A stretch of DNA of 64,000 bases, taken from the NCBI GenBank assembly GCA_013423385.1, contig BLZA01000002.1, positions 310,001 through 374,000 of the forward strand, read 5' to 3'. The stretch's first letter is position 1. The number at the start of each line of letters is the position of its first letter. Origin of the DNA: Naganishia liquefaciens (lineage: Eukaryota > Basidiomycota > Tremellomycetes > Filobasidiales > Filobasidiaceae). The notes under the pieces are model-generated. The model was not told where the DNA came from. It did no database searches and saw nothing but the letters and a program-made list of their open reading frames with translations. The position numbers were made by a program, and so were the translations under genes. Below, piece after piece: positions 26,013 to 41,773 of this stretch.

Positions 26013-29000
26013 CTAGGAATCATCCCCATTCGCACCAGCAGGCGCGGCAAACACGCTTCCGCCCACCTCAAACATCATTTGAAACCGAATCAAGTCGCTC
26101 GTCAGATCCGCGAGCAGTTGCGAGCTCTTGCTTGGTTGCGGCAGCACCGCGGCGGGTGAGTCCTGTGTCGGTGGCGGGACCGTCGATGATCCGCCTGAAG
26201 TCTCCTCGGTCGGGTGAGACGCCGCGGCATCGTCTGGAACAATCGTTTTCGTTGGTTCGGTGCCTTCAGCCGGGACCGCATTTGTCGTCGTTTCCGGTGC
26301 AGTCAGGGCGGAATCCACCGGCTTCTCCTCTGGCTTGACAGGCTCCGCGGTTGTCTCCTCTCCTGCAACGACTTCGGCGTCGACGTCCATTGCCATGGGT
26401 TGCGCATTTCCGCTCGCCTCCGCGCTCGGCACCGGAACAGGTGTCGCCACGTCCTCGACGTTCGATTCTGGCACTGTTTCGGCCTTTTGCGCTGCGTCGC
26501 CGTCCGGTGCATCCACCTGCATTGCTTCTTCACTCTCCAGGACTCCCTTGACGTCACCGACGACATCCTCTGCGGCCTTGTTGTCACCCTCATCGCGCAT
26601 CAGCTGTGCACTCAGACCCAACAGCCGAGCCCTCTCGGCACGCTTGTCCTCCTCGCCCTGCACCCTTCCCACAAACTCCAACAGATTCCTCACGCGCTTC
26701 CGCATCTCGCCGATAGTCATACGCTTCGTCGGGTACCGGACCTTGGTAGGCGCCTCGAGGTGCGTTGCCGGTGCTGCTAGTGCCGCGGCCGACGTCGATG
26801 ATTCGCCATCCTGCGGATCCGCGTTGGCTCGCTGTTTGCCGTTACCGGACGGCCGAGGGGTAATGATCTCGAGCATCGTCGGCGGATGGGGCGGTAACGT
26901 GTATGCAAACGGCGCGAGGTGGTCCGGTAGGTTCCATGTCAAAGATGTATTCCCATTGACGCCGCCGCCTGCCACGCTGCCCGAAACGCTCGAAGGTGTG
27001 CCGCCGCGCGTACCGGCACCTAGGCGTCGCGAGGTGGCATTTGAACCGGCACCGGCTGATAAACCTTGTTTCTTGCTGGGCGAATTGGGCAGAGCGCGCG
27101 ACTTTTCCGGTGCATTGAGGGATGCCTGTGTTGGCGTCGCCGTTGATGAACCTGAAGGCCCGGGTTTCCTATATGTATACTGATTCGGATGTTTGGGTTT
27201 GTTGGCTGTCAAGATGTTAGCAGGGGCTCCTTGGCAATCTGATAGACTTGCCTTCTGATTCATCCTTCTTCTTTTTGCCCTGTCTTCTGGCGGAAGCACC
27301 AAGGAACTCTTCTCCGTCATCCTCCTCCTCCTGCCGACTCCGCTTTTGACCCCGCGCGACACCAGGTGTGCCCGCGGTACTTGTCCCAGACTTTTTCCCG
27401 CGCTTTCCTTCGTCCTCATCATGTTCCTCATCCCGACTCTCCGTCGCCCCGCGCCTACTGCGCGTCCCCGCCACCTCACCCTCTCCGCCTGCCTCACGCA
27501 AACTCGCTGCGATCGCCTCTTCATACGCCGCGTCCCGCGAATTCATCGTGCTGCGCTTCTTGCCAGGCGGCAAATCCTTGTGCGATTTGCTTCCATGCAC
27601 GCTCGTCGGCGAATCGGAATCTGACGCATTCGAGAATCGACGCCCCGCGCCGCCGTTCGGGCGCGTACTGCTGCCGCTTGGGACTTTAAAGTCGGAATGA
27701 CCCGCCTTGTCGCTGAGACCGCTATGCGCACGGTGCCCTGCGCCGGCAGATCGACGGGTATCAACCGCGGGCGACTGCGCTTTCGCCTTGTGGCTCCTTG
27801 ATGCTGGGGCGTGATGACTTGCACTGCTTTTCGAAACGGGTGCCGCAGGCGGTGGCGGGCTGGCGGATTCATCCTTGATGACTGAAGGATCCGTCCAGCG
27901 TTTCGACTGCGACGGCTTGTGACGGTCGGACGCAAAAAAGAAATGTTTTAGGTCTTCCGGCGTCGGTACAGAAAACCCAAGTCTGCGAGGTGTCAAGAAT
28001 CGTTTCTCGCGGCGCGGCGTCGAGCTTACCCTTGCTTTTGTCTCTGTCGGAGGAAACGTCTGAGAGGCGCGTGTAAGTTTGGCTTACACAATTCACAAAA
28101 GTATTCTGGTCGACTGTCAGAAGTTGCACTGAAACGAAAAGGCCAGCCACTCACCATCAGGCGCTTCCTCGTCGCCCCAGATACCTACGCATGCGCCGTG
28201 CTGCCAGACATTGCAGTGATCGCACTGAATCATCATTGCGTCAATGTCCGCTGAGAGACGAGAAGTCAGCCTATATCGATGGAAGATGTGCGCTGTACTG
28301 ACCTTCACGACCGCATGGGCACCTCGTCACGTCGCCGTTGGCATCGACTTGTCCCTCTGGCTGATCCTCGGGAGCGACGTCTTCCGCGGGATCCGCCTCC
28401 ACGACATCCATTTCCGACATGGTAACGTCCATGTCAACATCGACCGTGCCGGTCTTTTTCTTGTCCTTTGGTTCGTTCGATTCCGCTGCGCCCGAGCGGT
28501 TGCGCAACGAGCGTTTCTCAGACGATGTTTGCGACTCGACATCTTCCGCTTGAACTTTCGGATCCTTAAAGTCCTATCGAATCGTCAACGAGAGTCCGGC
28601 AAATGCGAATAGGTGCTCACCGATGTCTCCTCCGGCTCGGCTTTGACCGTCTTTGATTCCTGTGTCACAGTCGTGTCTGGCTGCCCTTCCTCTGCCGATT
28701 CATTTCCAGCCTCGTTCTCCGACAGTCCACTGGTCATCGTTTCGTGATCCTCCTCTTTGAGTTCCTCCTTCTGCGCCGCTCCCGGCTCCGCCGCCTTCTC
28801 CTCTTCTTCATCCTGCTTCTCCGCGTCCCCCTCTGCGGCAAATCCACGCTGCTTTCGCTGCTTGGCACTATATGCCTCCCAACCCTGAGGCTCCTTGTCT
28901 TCCTCTATTACAGCACTCTCCTCCTCTCGCTCCTCTTCAATCCGCTTGCGCTCCTCCATGCGTTCCATTTGGCTCATCTGCGAGTCCCGACGCGGCTTGG

Positions 29001-29259
29001 GGACTTTAGGCGGCAATGGCGGAAACAAGGGGTTTCCCGGCCCATTCTTCGGTAGCGGCCCAACCCGTGCACGTGTCGGGCGGATACTTGTGGATTCCGA
29101 ATCGCGCCGCGGCATGGATGTGGGTGTGCCGGATGCGCGGCGTTGGCGGTCACGAACGGAGGGCGGGAAGTGGTTGTCAGAGGATGCTGAGCCTGGGATG
29201 GCGCGCGGAGTCGCATGGGAGAGGGTGGGTGTAGAAGATGCCGCGCGTTTAGATGCCAT
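26013..29259 (-). CDS. PHD-finger chromatin protein, Cti6-like (Rpd3L-type complex)
   Basis: Roughly 980 residues, ATG at 29259, TAG at 26013. The N-terminal about 330 residues are disordered and highly charged (Glu/Lys-rich coiled stretch at 28930-28700). The PHD finger is split by two introns: DVTRCPCGREG, then DIDAMMIQCDHCNVWQHGACVGIWGDEEAPDG in pieces, then EYFCELC. This gives a full C4-H-C3 zinc ligand set. Downstream there are more basic/Ser-rich tracts (nuclear-localisation-like KKRKK-type runs near 27265), a conserved YRKPGPSG segment and an Ala/Thr/Val-rich acidic tail. In yeast Cti6 binds H3K4me3 through this finger as part of the Rpd3L histone deacetylase complex. The finger resembles Cti6 most, but the rest of the protein is too diverged to be certain. 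Confidence 0.7.
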
Positions 29260-29468
29260 GATGGGCGTTATCGGCGACGTCGACTCTCCTGCTACGAGTC
29301 ACACTGCATGGGAGCATGTTTTGGCAGCAGAGAGGGCATCCGGCCATCATGCATGCAGACAGCGGATAGCGAGGGGGATTGCTTCCGCGCGCGAGATGTG
29401 GCCGCCGAAAGCTGAATTTGGGAAAACAAAACGCTCCATTCTTTCGACTTCAATCCAGTCATCAATCA

Positions 29469-29563
29469 TCTTTCGTGGTGTAATGGTAACATTGGCGCTT
29501 GTCAAGTTCAGCCTCGTCTGAGCATTGTACGCGCCCGCCCCGAGTTCGATTCTCGGCGAGAGA
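29469..29563 (+). tRNA. tRNA-Asp(GTC) with intron, second copy
   Basis: Same stems, anticodon and T arm as the gene at 14691-14785. The only difference is one base in the intron (ATTGTA here, ATTATA there). A T5 terminator follows at about 29570-29574. Confidence 0.93.
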
Positions 29564-30071
29564 GTTCATCTTTTTGTCGTTTTTGGAGAGCAACCTTTGC
29601 CCGTGAACGTGGTCAGTATTTTTCGTTTGCGCCTGAATGGAACTTGCGCATGACTCCGCAGATTTCCGGTAAAGTAGCAACCTCCGGACCTCGTATAGAA
29701 AACAGTTCACAGGTAGGGCGGAGGGACGCCGCCAATTTCTACCACTGCTCAAGCCACCTCGATGCTTGGCGCTCAGCAAGCTCTCGGTCGCGCTTGACTT
29801 CGCACAACTCGTGAACATGTATACTATATATGAAGACCCTAAGATTACAATCGCGAGTGTTGACCAGCGAACCACTAGAGATTGCCACTACAAAAAGGTT
29901 CTGATCCCGTCACTACTTCCTCGTCTTGGCCGGAACTGCGTGATCGATTGCGTAGGTGATAAGCTCGTTGCAATTGACGGCTTTGGTGAACGCAGATTGC
30001 AGGATTCCCTTCTGCTCACTCAAGAGTTCACCGACTTTTTGTCGCGCATTGCCAGTCGAATGGACGAAATC
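29564..30071. other. gap with a possible C-terminal extension of the neighbouring minus-strand gene
   Basis: On the minus strand the frame of the gene ending at 30072 stays open beyond its TAG to about 29925. That stretch has protein-like composition (for example ARQKVGELLSEQKGILQSAF). The rest, 29575-29920, shows nothing. Confidence 0.4.
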
Positions 30072-31354
30072 CTAAACCTCAGTTCTAGACATTCTGAAGC
30101 GAAGCCTGATCCCGGTTTTTCCCAATCTCTGTTCGAGAATATCTATGTTCTTTGGCGGCATGATTATCAAAGTCATAGGAACGTCGTCCGACGTTTGCAA
30201 TTGCCTCGAAAATTGTGTAGGCCGAATGGTCACCTTCCATCCATCGAAATTAGTGATAGAGTCCCCGCTCGAAACAGTTGCAGTGTTCCCGGACCCAGAG
30301 CCGCTAGCTCGACCGTGGGACATTCCATTTGCGAGGTTATCCCACCACGTCTTGAGTTCGACTGACTCCTCGTTGAAGCGCTCTATTTCACTGCCATTCG
30401 ATACGGCAGTGTTCCTCCCAGATGCCGATTCCGATCGATTGGCAGTGTAGGAAGGCGCATCGTTAATTTGAAGCTTCTGTAGGAGGATCGCTGAGGGGGA
30501 TTCCGGTTTGAAGACTGTAGCCAGTCCTGCTCCTCGGGTACATGAGGGGTGGTGTCCCGGACGTCTGCATCTGAGGTGCCGAAACCGTTGCTCCTGAAGC
30601 GGATCTCGAAGGTTGAGTGGGATCGTGAGATTGCTCGTCGGTGCTGGGAAGTGAAGTCCGAGGGTGAGACATTGTATGAACGTTGAGCAAACAATGTGTG
30701 TATGGTCAAGCGCATATCGTATGCTCCACTGCTGGCTTGCGATATATCTCTAAAAGCAAAATCGCGATCCTTTGTTGGGAAATGTTCCGCGCCCTCGCAA
30801 GTCAGAACAGCCCATTCGGTGAGGCGTGTCATCCTTTGGGCCTTCAGTCTTAATTAAGTAGTGCTCCATGATGCAACCAGCAGTCTACCTCCTTACACAT
30901 CTGGTATGCCGTGACTGCAAATTGTCGGCTGGGCGCCGGTCTCTCTCGAGATAGCGAGTACTCCAAAACTTTCGCTTGCAACGGGAATGTTTTTCGCAGC
31001 GCAGCAACGACTTGCGACAGGTTCGAAGTTCTACTTTTCCGCTCGCGGAATATCTGCGTATTATCATAGAATTCCATGAAGCCTTCTTTCCGACAAGCCG
31101 ACGACCATGATTTTGAGATTGACGCATGAACAGTTGAATGAACAATCCAGGTCTTGATGAAGCTGGCAAGTTGACAAGCCTCACGTTCGGGATCAATCGA
31201 GCCGAAGATGCCGTCACCCCGGTCGATCGCACATTCGGCTAGTCTGTTCTAGGAGCTGTTCTATGTTGCGAGTTCCTTGTTCCCTTGGCAGATGCAGATG
31301 ATCCATAGCTGTCACTCTTGAACTCACTCTGGCACCATTGACTAAGTTACACAT
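30072..31354 (-). CDS. hypothetical protein, unrecognised, spliced
   Basis: I do not recognise this gene. A frame can be followed from about 31235 to 30947 (containing EREACQLASFIKTWIVHSTV and FREKR-like basic helices). It splices through a GTGTAAGG donor near 30898 into LKAQRMTRLTEWAVLTCEGAE (about 30845-30680). A last exon follows with ELKTWWDNLANGMSHGR and MPPKNIDILEQRLGKTG, ending at the TAG at 30072. An ATG that fits the first exon lies at 31354, only 12 bp from the divergent start codon at 31367; that is tight, so the 5' end is doubtful. The junction near 30670 is also unsettled. After the TAG the same frame continues open for about 50 codons. It could be a genuine lineage-specific gene or a decaying one. 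Confidence 0.4.
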
Positions 31355-31366
31355 CCTGGACTCGAC

Positions 31367-34300
31367 ATGAGCAAGTTCCTCGCCCGGCTTGGTGGCGGCG
31401 GGAAGAAGAAGGACAGCCATAGTCCCTCCAGCAGTCCCTCTGGACCCATTGCTGTGCGACCCGGGACTCCGTCGTCTCCTGCAAGTGACAGACGAAAGTC
31501 AAAGCAGCTGCTCAATTTTGGCCTCTCGAGTCCAGAGAACGTACCGGAGAGGTCGACACCGGGACGAGATGCTTCGCCGACCACGAGTCGGAGCGCTGCG
31601 CCGAGAATCGAGCTTGACTTTGGGGAAGGGACCTCGCACTCGTCCGCTCATGAATCGGCGCTTCAGTCAACAGGTGTAGGACTGCAGTCGCCAATCACGG
31701 GCGACTTCTCGGCGCAGTCCCGTACGGAGTCGCGGCTGGATGATAAGCAGCAGCGAAGGGTGATCAGCGGAGCAGAAGCAGAGCTATTGCGTCATATCGA
31801 GTTTACGTGGACACAAGTGGAAAGGGCATGGGATGTTGCAGGACAAGAGCTAAAAGTCATCGGTAAGAGCCCTCGCAGAAGCGTGTTGTCGCCGCTGAAG
31901 GCCCTTGATCTAGGCTTGAAGACGCCCGAATTGTTCCATGCGCCTATCGACAAAAGTCCCGAATCTTCGTCGCTTGATGGAATTCAAGATGAAGCCAATC
32001 GCCTCCTCGCCATCTTCACGATCTCCACCTCGTCATCGCCATCATCAGTAATAACCTCGTTTCCATCGCTCTCAGATTACTATCCACCTGTGTCGTTCAT
32101 TCCGCAAAGCCAAGAATGGCACGACAACGACTTCAAGACCAACATCGGCTGGACCAAGAATCCTCATGTTCTAGTGCGATTCCTGAAAATGGTGACGCAA
32201 CAGGTCAAGACTGAACACTCACATCCTGGCGCCACTTCCGATACGAGTCTTCCCGGTTGGTATCAACGCTTCGAGATCCTCGAGCGCAAATCCTCTTACC
32301 CCTCCGACGCCTTCTCCCGCCTCCTATCGCCGCTCATCACGCCCGAACACTACCGCGCCCTCTGGACGATCTTTGACCGATGGGCCGTCATCTCCGCTAA
32401 TGCGGCGCACAATGGGTGTCGAGCGCGTGAGGTGCTCTGTGGAATGCTTGGATGGTGGTTGATGGATGCGCGGTTCGAGGGTTCAGGTTCGCGGAATGGG
32501 TTGCCGCAGGAGGGATGTGCGGAAGGATGGAGATCACTGCATAGCGCATGGGAGAAGGCTAGAGATGCGACATACCACCTATTCATGGCATGGATCAGGT
32601 ACGCAGGTATACCTCTCTAAATCCAGCAGCTCGCTCATTTTTGCTTGAAGAGATCAAGAAGAGACGGGTACGCTGCCGCTCTTGGTTCTCGATCATGTCA
32701 AGGATTATCAAACGCGGCTTGAAGAACATCTGCAAAATGGAGCGAATGATGAGATGACAGTACTAGAATGCAAGCTTCTCTACCAGCCGTCATCAACTAC
32801 TGCGAGCTCGACATACATGCCGTCCGCCGAAGACTTGCTTGGCGGCGCTTTGAAGGCATTCGAAGACGCTACTCTAGGGGAAAGGTCGGATACATCCCTT
32901 TTGCGAAACTGGCAACGAGGTACAGAGGACGGTGTAGACGAGGACGTGGGGCCGATAGGAGTCCTGAACGTCGTACGAGCGATCAGAGACGCTCGTTACC
33001 CCCATATCCTAACCACCCACGAACGAAACTCCTCGACTGCCTTGCCCAAGACTCCGACGGCCACGAGTGAATCGTTCTATCGACCGTTCCGAACCCCATC
33101 CTCGTCCTCATTCATGAATGACGGCGGTACTCCGAATAGCACGTCTTCACCTGGATTCAACTTTGCTTCAGCCGCAAACCAGGCCAGTCCGTCGCAGACG
33201 CCGTATACGCCGGTATCCTCGACAACGACCCCCATTGCGGATGCCCCGAATTCAACGACCTTGTCAGAGAATTCCGAGAATTGGACCGACTTTGCGCAGA
33301 CGGGCTTCGGAGAGGCGGTCGCCAAGCCGAAACCCTTTGTGCTTGGAGAAGCATTCAAGCAGCTGAAGCTTCGGGACGGACAGCCCAATCCACAAGCCAG
33401 TGAGCCCCGTGATCTGGTCATGGGTCGATCGGTTGCCCACCGTCGGGCGGAACGAAGCCAATACCCTGGAACGTACAGCCTGGAGTCATGCGATACGGCC
33501 ACGCTCAGCGTCGCATTTATCGGTTTCCAACATGAAGCTCGAAATGGTCGAGAGCATACCAGATCATGGCCGGCTTTTGGCATTTTCGATGTGATTGCAG
33601 AAACGGCTCGGAAATACAGCCTTTGTGCGAACCGTCTGCTCGTGTCTGTACGCGTACAACTGGAAATAAAAAAGGAAGTCTCGCCCGGTGCAGCAGCCCC
33701 GCCTTCCTCGATCCCCCGACCGCTTGAGAACTCGCCAACACCGTTGCAACAACCCGTCAGCCATCCGCCAAGCGCCCCCGATGCGGAGAAACGGAATAGA
33801 CGTCGGAGCTTCTTCCGCAGCTTTTCAGGATCATCGGCCAAGAATCGACGGACGTCTTCCGTCAATATCTCATCGCCTCTGGAATCTCCGTTGCCGGCTG
33901 TCGCTGAGAAGCGGGAACCCCGGTTCCCGTCCGCTGCCGCCATCCGAGCACCTTCTCCGCTGGCCTCGCCCCAGCCCGCGCAGACACCGCAAGTCTCAAA
34001 GCTGGTGTCTGGCAATTCTCCACAGACGGAGTCCTTGCGGTCTCGTTCACCGTCCAGCATGCATCGCAAGCCGGTACCCGCTCTCGACGAGACAGAGTTG
34101 CGGGAACTGGGGTTGGCTGGCGCAGGCGAAGTCGAGAATAGCAGTCGCGCGTCTGTGCCGCAATCAAGCCAAGCTCCAAGCGGGGCGTCGTCTCGATCCC
34201 TCAAGACGTCCTTCCCCTCTGCAACGGTTGTCGATCTTACTGAACCCGAGGAACTTGTTACGGCAGAAAGCTCGGTGACGTCCGTTTCATTGACCGAAGA

Positions 34301-34574
34301 GCACGATATCACAAAGTCACCGGCGAGAAAGAGGCGGTCCGGTGCGCCTTCACCGGCATCTTCAGGCCCTGCCGATATTGAAACCGTCGGCACCCAGACA
34401 TCTGGGGTCAACGGTGATGTAAATCCAGAACCTGTCAGGTCTGCTGAGCATGTCAATGAGCCGCCCCGCGAGGCGACTGATTCTTCAGCGCTGGAAAGTA
34501 CGCTGGAAAGCAGCATCAGTCCTCTCGAGAAGCAGACACCGAGTGCCCCTGTTTCGCTCGGAACACTGTTGTAA
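31367..34574 (+). CDS. MSB1/MUG8-like morphogenesis protein
   Basis: Two exons give about 1,050 residues; the intron is about 32599-32649 (donor GTACGC, acceptor TGAAG). After a Ser/Pro-rich N-terminus (residues 1-145) comes a folded domain of about 400 residues. It contains EFTWTQVERAWDVAGQELK, LKALDLGLKTPELF, WYQRFEILERKSSYPSDAFS and, across the splice site, TGTLPLLVLDHVKDYQTRLEE. This resembles the Msb1/Mug8 (RhoGAP-like) domain of fungal proteins that act in polarity and cell-wall signalling with Rho1 and Cdc42. The C-terminal about 450 residues are disordered, rich in Ser/Pro with basic patches (around 33790-33850), as in proteins heavily phosphorylated at the cell cortex. The domain call is from pattern memory and moderate. 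Confidence 0.6.
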
Positions 34575-34700
34575 AATATGGTTTATATGCCGGTGGCCGA
34601 TGATTCGTCATCAGCCTCGATCGGCCCATACACACGTAAACATTCGCCATCTCCCGTCCTCAACGTGTCTCGCCACCCTCTTCTGTACACAGCTCCAACA

Positions 34701-35816
34701 ATGTCCATCGCCATCTTTCCGGCCGCAGGCGGCCTCGGCGGCGCAACCTACACTTCCCTCCTCACATTGCTCGACCCTCGGGATATCGTTCTCATCTCTC
34801 GCCATCCAGAAAAGCTCCGACAGGAGGAAGAACGGGGCGCAACGATCCGCAAGGCCGATTACGATGATGCCGAATCGCTCAAGGGAGTGTTTGAAGGCGT
34901 CAAGACGCTCAATTTGATTTCGTATCCTAGCATTGAGCACGAACATCGGTTCGAGGTGAGTCGGCGCAGATGGGCATGAGGAATATGCAGACCTAGGAAC
35001 GCTGACTCCCTGGCCTTGGCGTTACATTCCTATGATTCAGGTAGCAAAGGCAGCCATCGACTCGGCCCGTGCGGCCGGCGTGCGACACATCTTTTACTCA
35101 TCCCTCGCCTTTGGCGGCGCCACAGCTGACCCCCCATTCCGCGCCCAAGTCATGCTCGCCCATCTCGACACCGAAGCTTACCTCGCATCCCTCCACGCCC
35201 AAGACCCTCAAGGCTTCAGCTACACTGTCGTCCGTATCGGCATATACTCTGAGAGCTTCCCCATCTATAACGCGGCCTTCGATATCAATGATCCGCCCGC
35301 TGACGGCAAGATTCGCGTGCCGCATGACGGGTCCGGACCAGGTCTCGCTTGGGCGAAGCGCGAAGAGTTGGGTCAAGCTGTGGCGAAATTGATCGCCATG
35401 TACGAACGGGATCCGGAGCAGTTTCCCTTCTTGAACAAGTTGCTGGTGCTCAGTGGGCCCAAAGAGTACTCGCTCGCAGAGACGGCACAAGTATTCTCTG
35501 ACGTACTCGGTCGAGAAATCGCCATACAGGAGGTCTCGGTCGACGAGTACGCCAACCTGCCTCAGGTCCAGGTAGGTTTTCTCGTATACGTCTCCGCGCG
35601 TCAACATCAAGTCTAATTCCGCCAATCTTGAATTCGTCCAATCCACAGCAGAGCTTGGGCTACGGTGGGGCAAACTGGGCAAAGCCGTGGGCAACGGCGT
35701 TTGAAGGTATCAGGCATGGTGCCGCCGCCGTCGTCACCCCTCACCTGCGTGACTTGCTCGGAAGGGAGCCAGAGGCGTTCGAGGTGACGGTCAGAGGGAT
35801 GAAGACGAAGGCCTAG
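34701..35816 (+). CDS. NmrA-like NAD(P)-binding oxidoreductase (atypical SDR)
   Basis: About 315 residues in three exons (introns about 34956-35040 and 35572-35647). The N-terminal Rossmann motif reads FPAAGGLGGATYTSLL, close to the GxxGxxG of NmrA-type SDRs. It continues with VKTLNLISYPS, the alpha-helix/strand AARAAGVRHIFYSSLAFGG and a substrate-side region TVVRIGIYSESFP. The pattern matches HSCARG/NmrA proteins, which sense or reduce NADP(H) and often lack the usual YxxxK pair; no clear YxxxK is seen here. It is tail-to-tail with SMC3 (305 bp apart). The specific substrate is unknown. Confidence 0.8.
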
Positions 35817-36121
35817 GCGTCCGGACGCCCTCGAGTGGCATATACAATCCATCCGCTTCACGCAAGTACGGGGAACAAACCTTTCTACACAAGCCCCTCT
35901 TGCTGGCAAAACGAAAGAGGGAGCAGCCGCAGTGGCCGGTCGTGTCCACCTTGAACCCAAATCACAAAAAGACCCGCGCATGCGCAGATCTTTGTGGAGA
36001 ATTGGCTTTTTGCACGTGGACAGTATATCACAATCATGCATATTACTAGATTGCACGCCAAGACGCGACCCTGGCGGACTAGGAGGCCATCCCTCTTACA
36101 AATATCTTCTACTGCCTTCTT
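35817..36121. other. gap between convergent genes
   Basis: Holds 3' ends of the NmrA-like gene and SMC3. No gene or repeat was recognised. Confidence 0.5.
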
Positions 36122-40694
<4,573 letters not shown>

Positions 40695-40785
40695 TTAAAT
40701 GGCTCATTTACGGCCCATTAAGGGGACGGCGGAAGGGGGCTATTCTCGTTCTCGTTTCGCCGATACTGCACTATCTGCTTTCCTA

Positions 40786-41549
40786 CTACACCGCACTCTG
40801 CCTCACGCCCGCCACGCGGTCCGCGACGCTCCGTATATAAGGCAGCGAGAGAAACGTGCCGACGACGGGCAGCTGGCGCATAAAGTTGAGGATGACGGGG
40901 AAAAAGTCGCTGATGAGAGGTGAGGGCGTGTCAGGACGGGTCGTCTCTGGAAATGGGGGTGGCAAGGAGAGTGGCAGGGACGTGAAACGTACCCAAAGAG
41001 CCCCATGAATCCGACAGCCTCGACCAATACCCCAATGATCGGATACTTGAAAAACACCAGTGCCCTGGACCGGACCGAACCGGACGAGTCAGCCCGTCTC
41101 ATCCCGCGCGCGGCATCCCCGACGCAAGACTCACACGCCACCGAAAAAGCACACGGTTCCACGCAGCTTTTGCCGCCTCGAGAAAAAGTAAAACGTCTTG
41201 GTCGGACCGATCAGCAGCGGCAAGCCCGAGATGAAGAGGATCTGCAGACGGGGGGTTTTCGCGGTGAGCGTTATGCGCACAAGGAATGCCGTGTTGAACA
41301 AAAGGAGGACGTACGTTGCCGAGTGCGAGCAACGCTCCGTCGAATAACAGGACGACGCCTTGGGGGGAATCACGGTATCAGCTGTCTCGCGCAAACGGCT
41401 TGAGCAAGGTGTGCGCGGGCCCGTACCGAGGAACATGAAGAACATGCCGAATGAGACGAGGGCGATGCCGATTTCTAAAGAAACCGTTGGTCAGCGGCGG
41501 GGTACTGCAAAGGGAGAGAGGGCCTACTTTGAGCGTCTGTGAGCCACAT
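40786..41549 (-). CDS. GOT1: Golgi transport protein GOT1 (tetra-spanning vesicle protein)
   Basis: About 140 residues in short exons: MWLTDAQK joins through an intron (about 41527-41476) to IGIALVSFGMFFMFLG. Next come LLALGNLLFISGLPLLIGP, TKTFYFFSRRQKLRGTVCFFGG, ALVFFKYPIIGVLVEAVGFMGLFG and a C-terminal LPVVGTFLSLPYIRSVADR. The four hydrophobic helices and the RRQKxRGT cytosolic loop are diagnostic of Got1/GOLT1. It works in ER-Golgi vesicle traffic and homotypic fusion. Length is normal for the family. It reads the same way as SMC3 and is divergent from the WD40 gene 224 bp upstream. Confidence 0.93.
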
Positions 41550-41773
41550 GATGGTTGGTTTGGTGATGGACGGAGGGAGGGAGGGAGGGAGGGAACCCTA
41601 GTCTCGGTAGAATGGCAGAATGGACGTTGATCGTGACGTCGACCTGCACCCGGCGCATGGCCTCGTCCGCGCTCTTGCTTCCGCGGATTATCCCCGTAAA
41701 ATCGTCGATCCTTTTTCCCGTCAAAAATCCCCCTCCCCCCCCGCGAGAATCCGAGACAAGCCCCCCCTGATCC
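41550..41773. promoter_or_regulatory. divergent GOT1 / WD40 promoter with GGGA repeat
   Basis: The short gap between two start codons contains an uninterrupted GGGA microsatellite (about 41573-41594) and a C-rich tract close to the WD40 start. No transcription factor site is claimed. Confidence 0.5.

Noticed and set aside
26260-27183. 307-codon plus-strand frame
   Set aside because: Ser/Ala/Thr-rich mirror of the disordered part of the PHD-finger protein.
33077-34516. 479-codon open frame on the minus strand
   Set aside because: It is the antisense of the Ser/Pro-rich tail of the MSB1-like gene; low-complexity coding DNA often leaves its opposite strand open.
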